DNA of 64,000 nt, from the NCBI GenBank assembly GCA_006503475.1, contig RSEH01000250.1, forward strand, positions 1-64,000, written 5' to 3'. Source of the stretch: Stentor roeselii. Lineage: Eukaryota; Ciliophora; Heterotrichea; Heterotrichida; Stentoridae. Below are positions 63,755-64,000 of this stretch, in pieces. Numbering within the stretch: position 1 is the stretch's first letter; each line of letters begins with the position of its first letter. The position numbers and the translations under genes were made by a program. The notes under the pieces were generated by a model. That model was given only the letters and a program-made list of their open reading frames with translations, was not told where the DNA came from and did not search any database.

Positions 63755-64000
63755 TATTAGGATGCGATTGCGACTTCAAGATTAAAAGCCTCAGTATTTT
63801 GTTTGGCTGATCCTATCAAAGACCATCGAATGAATATGTTTACATGAACTGAAAGAATTGATTAGTTAAGTTTATATCATGAATCTTAAAGTTAGTGATT
63901 CAAGACTTTAACGATCCAAATCATTATTTGTAGTTAAATATGATAATTAATCCTCGATTACTTTTAGGACATTGAACATATGATGAAATTCTTTTAAAAA

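Noticed and set aside
1-64000. Transposons, retroelements, CRISPR arrays, telomeric repeats or internally eliminated sequences
   Set aside because: No transposase, reverse transcriptase or integrase motif, no long terminal or inverted repeats, and no repeat-spacer array were seen. The CCHC knuckles are in channel genes, not in gag-like proteins.

Overview
The window looks like ciliate macronuclear DNA, most probably from a heterotrich such as Stentor. It is AT-rich and packed with long, mostly single-exon genes. TAA, TAG and TGA all end genes (standard code, unlike Paramecium, Tetrahymena or Euplotes). Where a conserved protein is broken by an in-frame stop, removing exactly 15 bases restores it. 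I place 12 such introns. All start GT, end AG and carry an A at position 10. Tiny introns with a standard code are known from Stentor coeruleus. I saw no tRNA or rRNA gene, CRISPR array, transposon or telomeric repeat.

Layout. 1-2.5 kb: end of a partial gene, an unknown protein, a multi-pass membrane protein and a small basic protein. 2.5-6.5 kb: TAF1. 7-9.7 kb: a WD40 protein and a GNAT acetyltransferase. 10.2-14.3 kb: two tandem cyclic-nucleotide-type K+ channels, each with a CCHC zinc knuckle. 14.5-24.4 kb: a BAH-PHD protein, an ankyrin protein, an unknown basic protein, a membrane protein, a SHIPPO-repeat axoneme protein, a divergent homeodomain protein, a HEAT protein, a TM9SF nonaspanin and an otubain-like pseudoenzyme. 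24.4-31.2 kb: a Na+/H+ exchanger with a cNMP-binding domain, a small Cys-rich protein and an ANF-receptor-like protein. 31.7-36.2 kb: ribosomal protein eL15, a MAPK-like kinase, a sorting nexin and a second SHIPPO protein. 37-43.7 kb: a giant secreted Cys-rich protein with an inactive-looking leishmanolysin domain, a secreted lectin-like protein and an EH-PX sorting nexin. 43.8-48.5 kb: a FAM227 (FWWh) protein, an importin-alpha-like protein and two tandem cAMP-receptor-like GPCRs. 48.5-54.3 kb: CTF4/WDHD1, a five-intron sugar transporter and a third channel of the zinc-knuckle type. 54.4-63.8 kb: a TPR-IQ protein, a USP53/54-like protein with a RanBP2 finger, a coiled-coil protein, an ITFG1-like FG-GAP protein, ASF1, a shortened RPA1 and a B-box protein with an Arg-rich tail.

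Themes. Chromatin and replication (TAF1, BAH-PHD, CTF4, ASF1, RPA1), cilia (two SHIPPO proteins, FAM227, perhaps the channels and the exchanger), endomembrane traffic (TM9SF, two sorting nexins) and surface sensing (GPCRs, ANF-like receptor) are mixed with no clear functional clustering. The exceptions are tandem duplicates. Spacing is extreme: convergent stops abut with no base between them, two divergent start codons lie 2 bp apart, and one same-strand pair overlaps by ATGA.

Most interesting: the three-member family of channels carrying a retroviral-type CCHC knuckle behind the CNBD, the invariant A10 of the 15-nt introns, and several predicted pseudoenzymes or domain-loss paralogues (leishmanolysin with HQxxH, otubain without Cys or His, RPA1 without DBD-B). 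All family calls come from reading the sequence; no database search was run.
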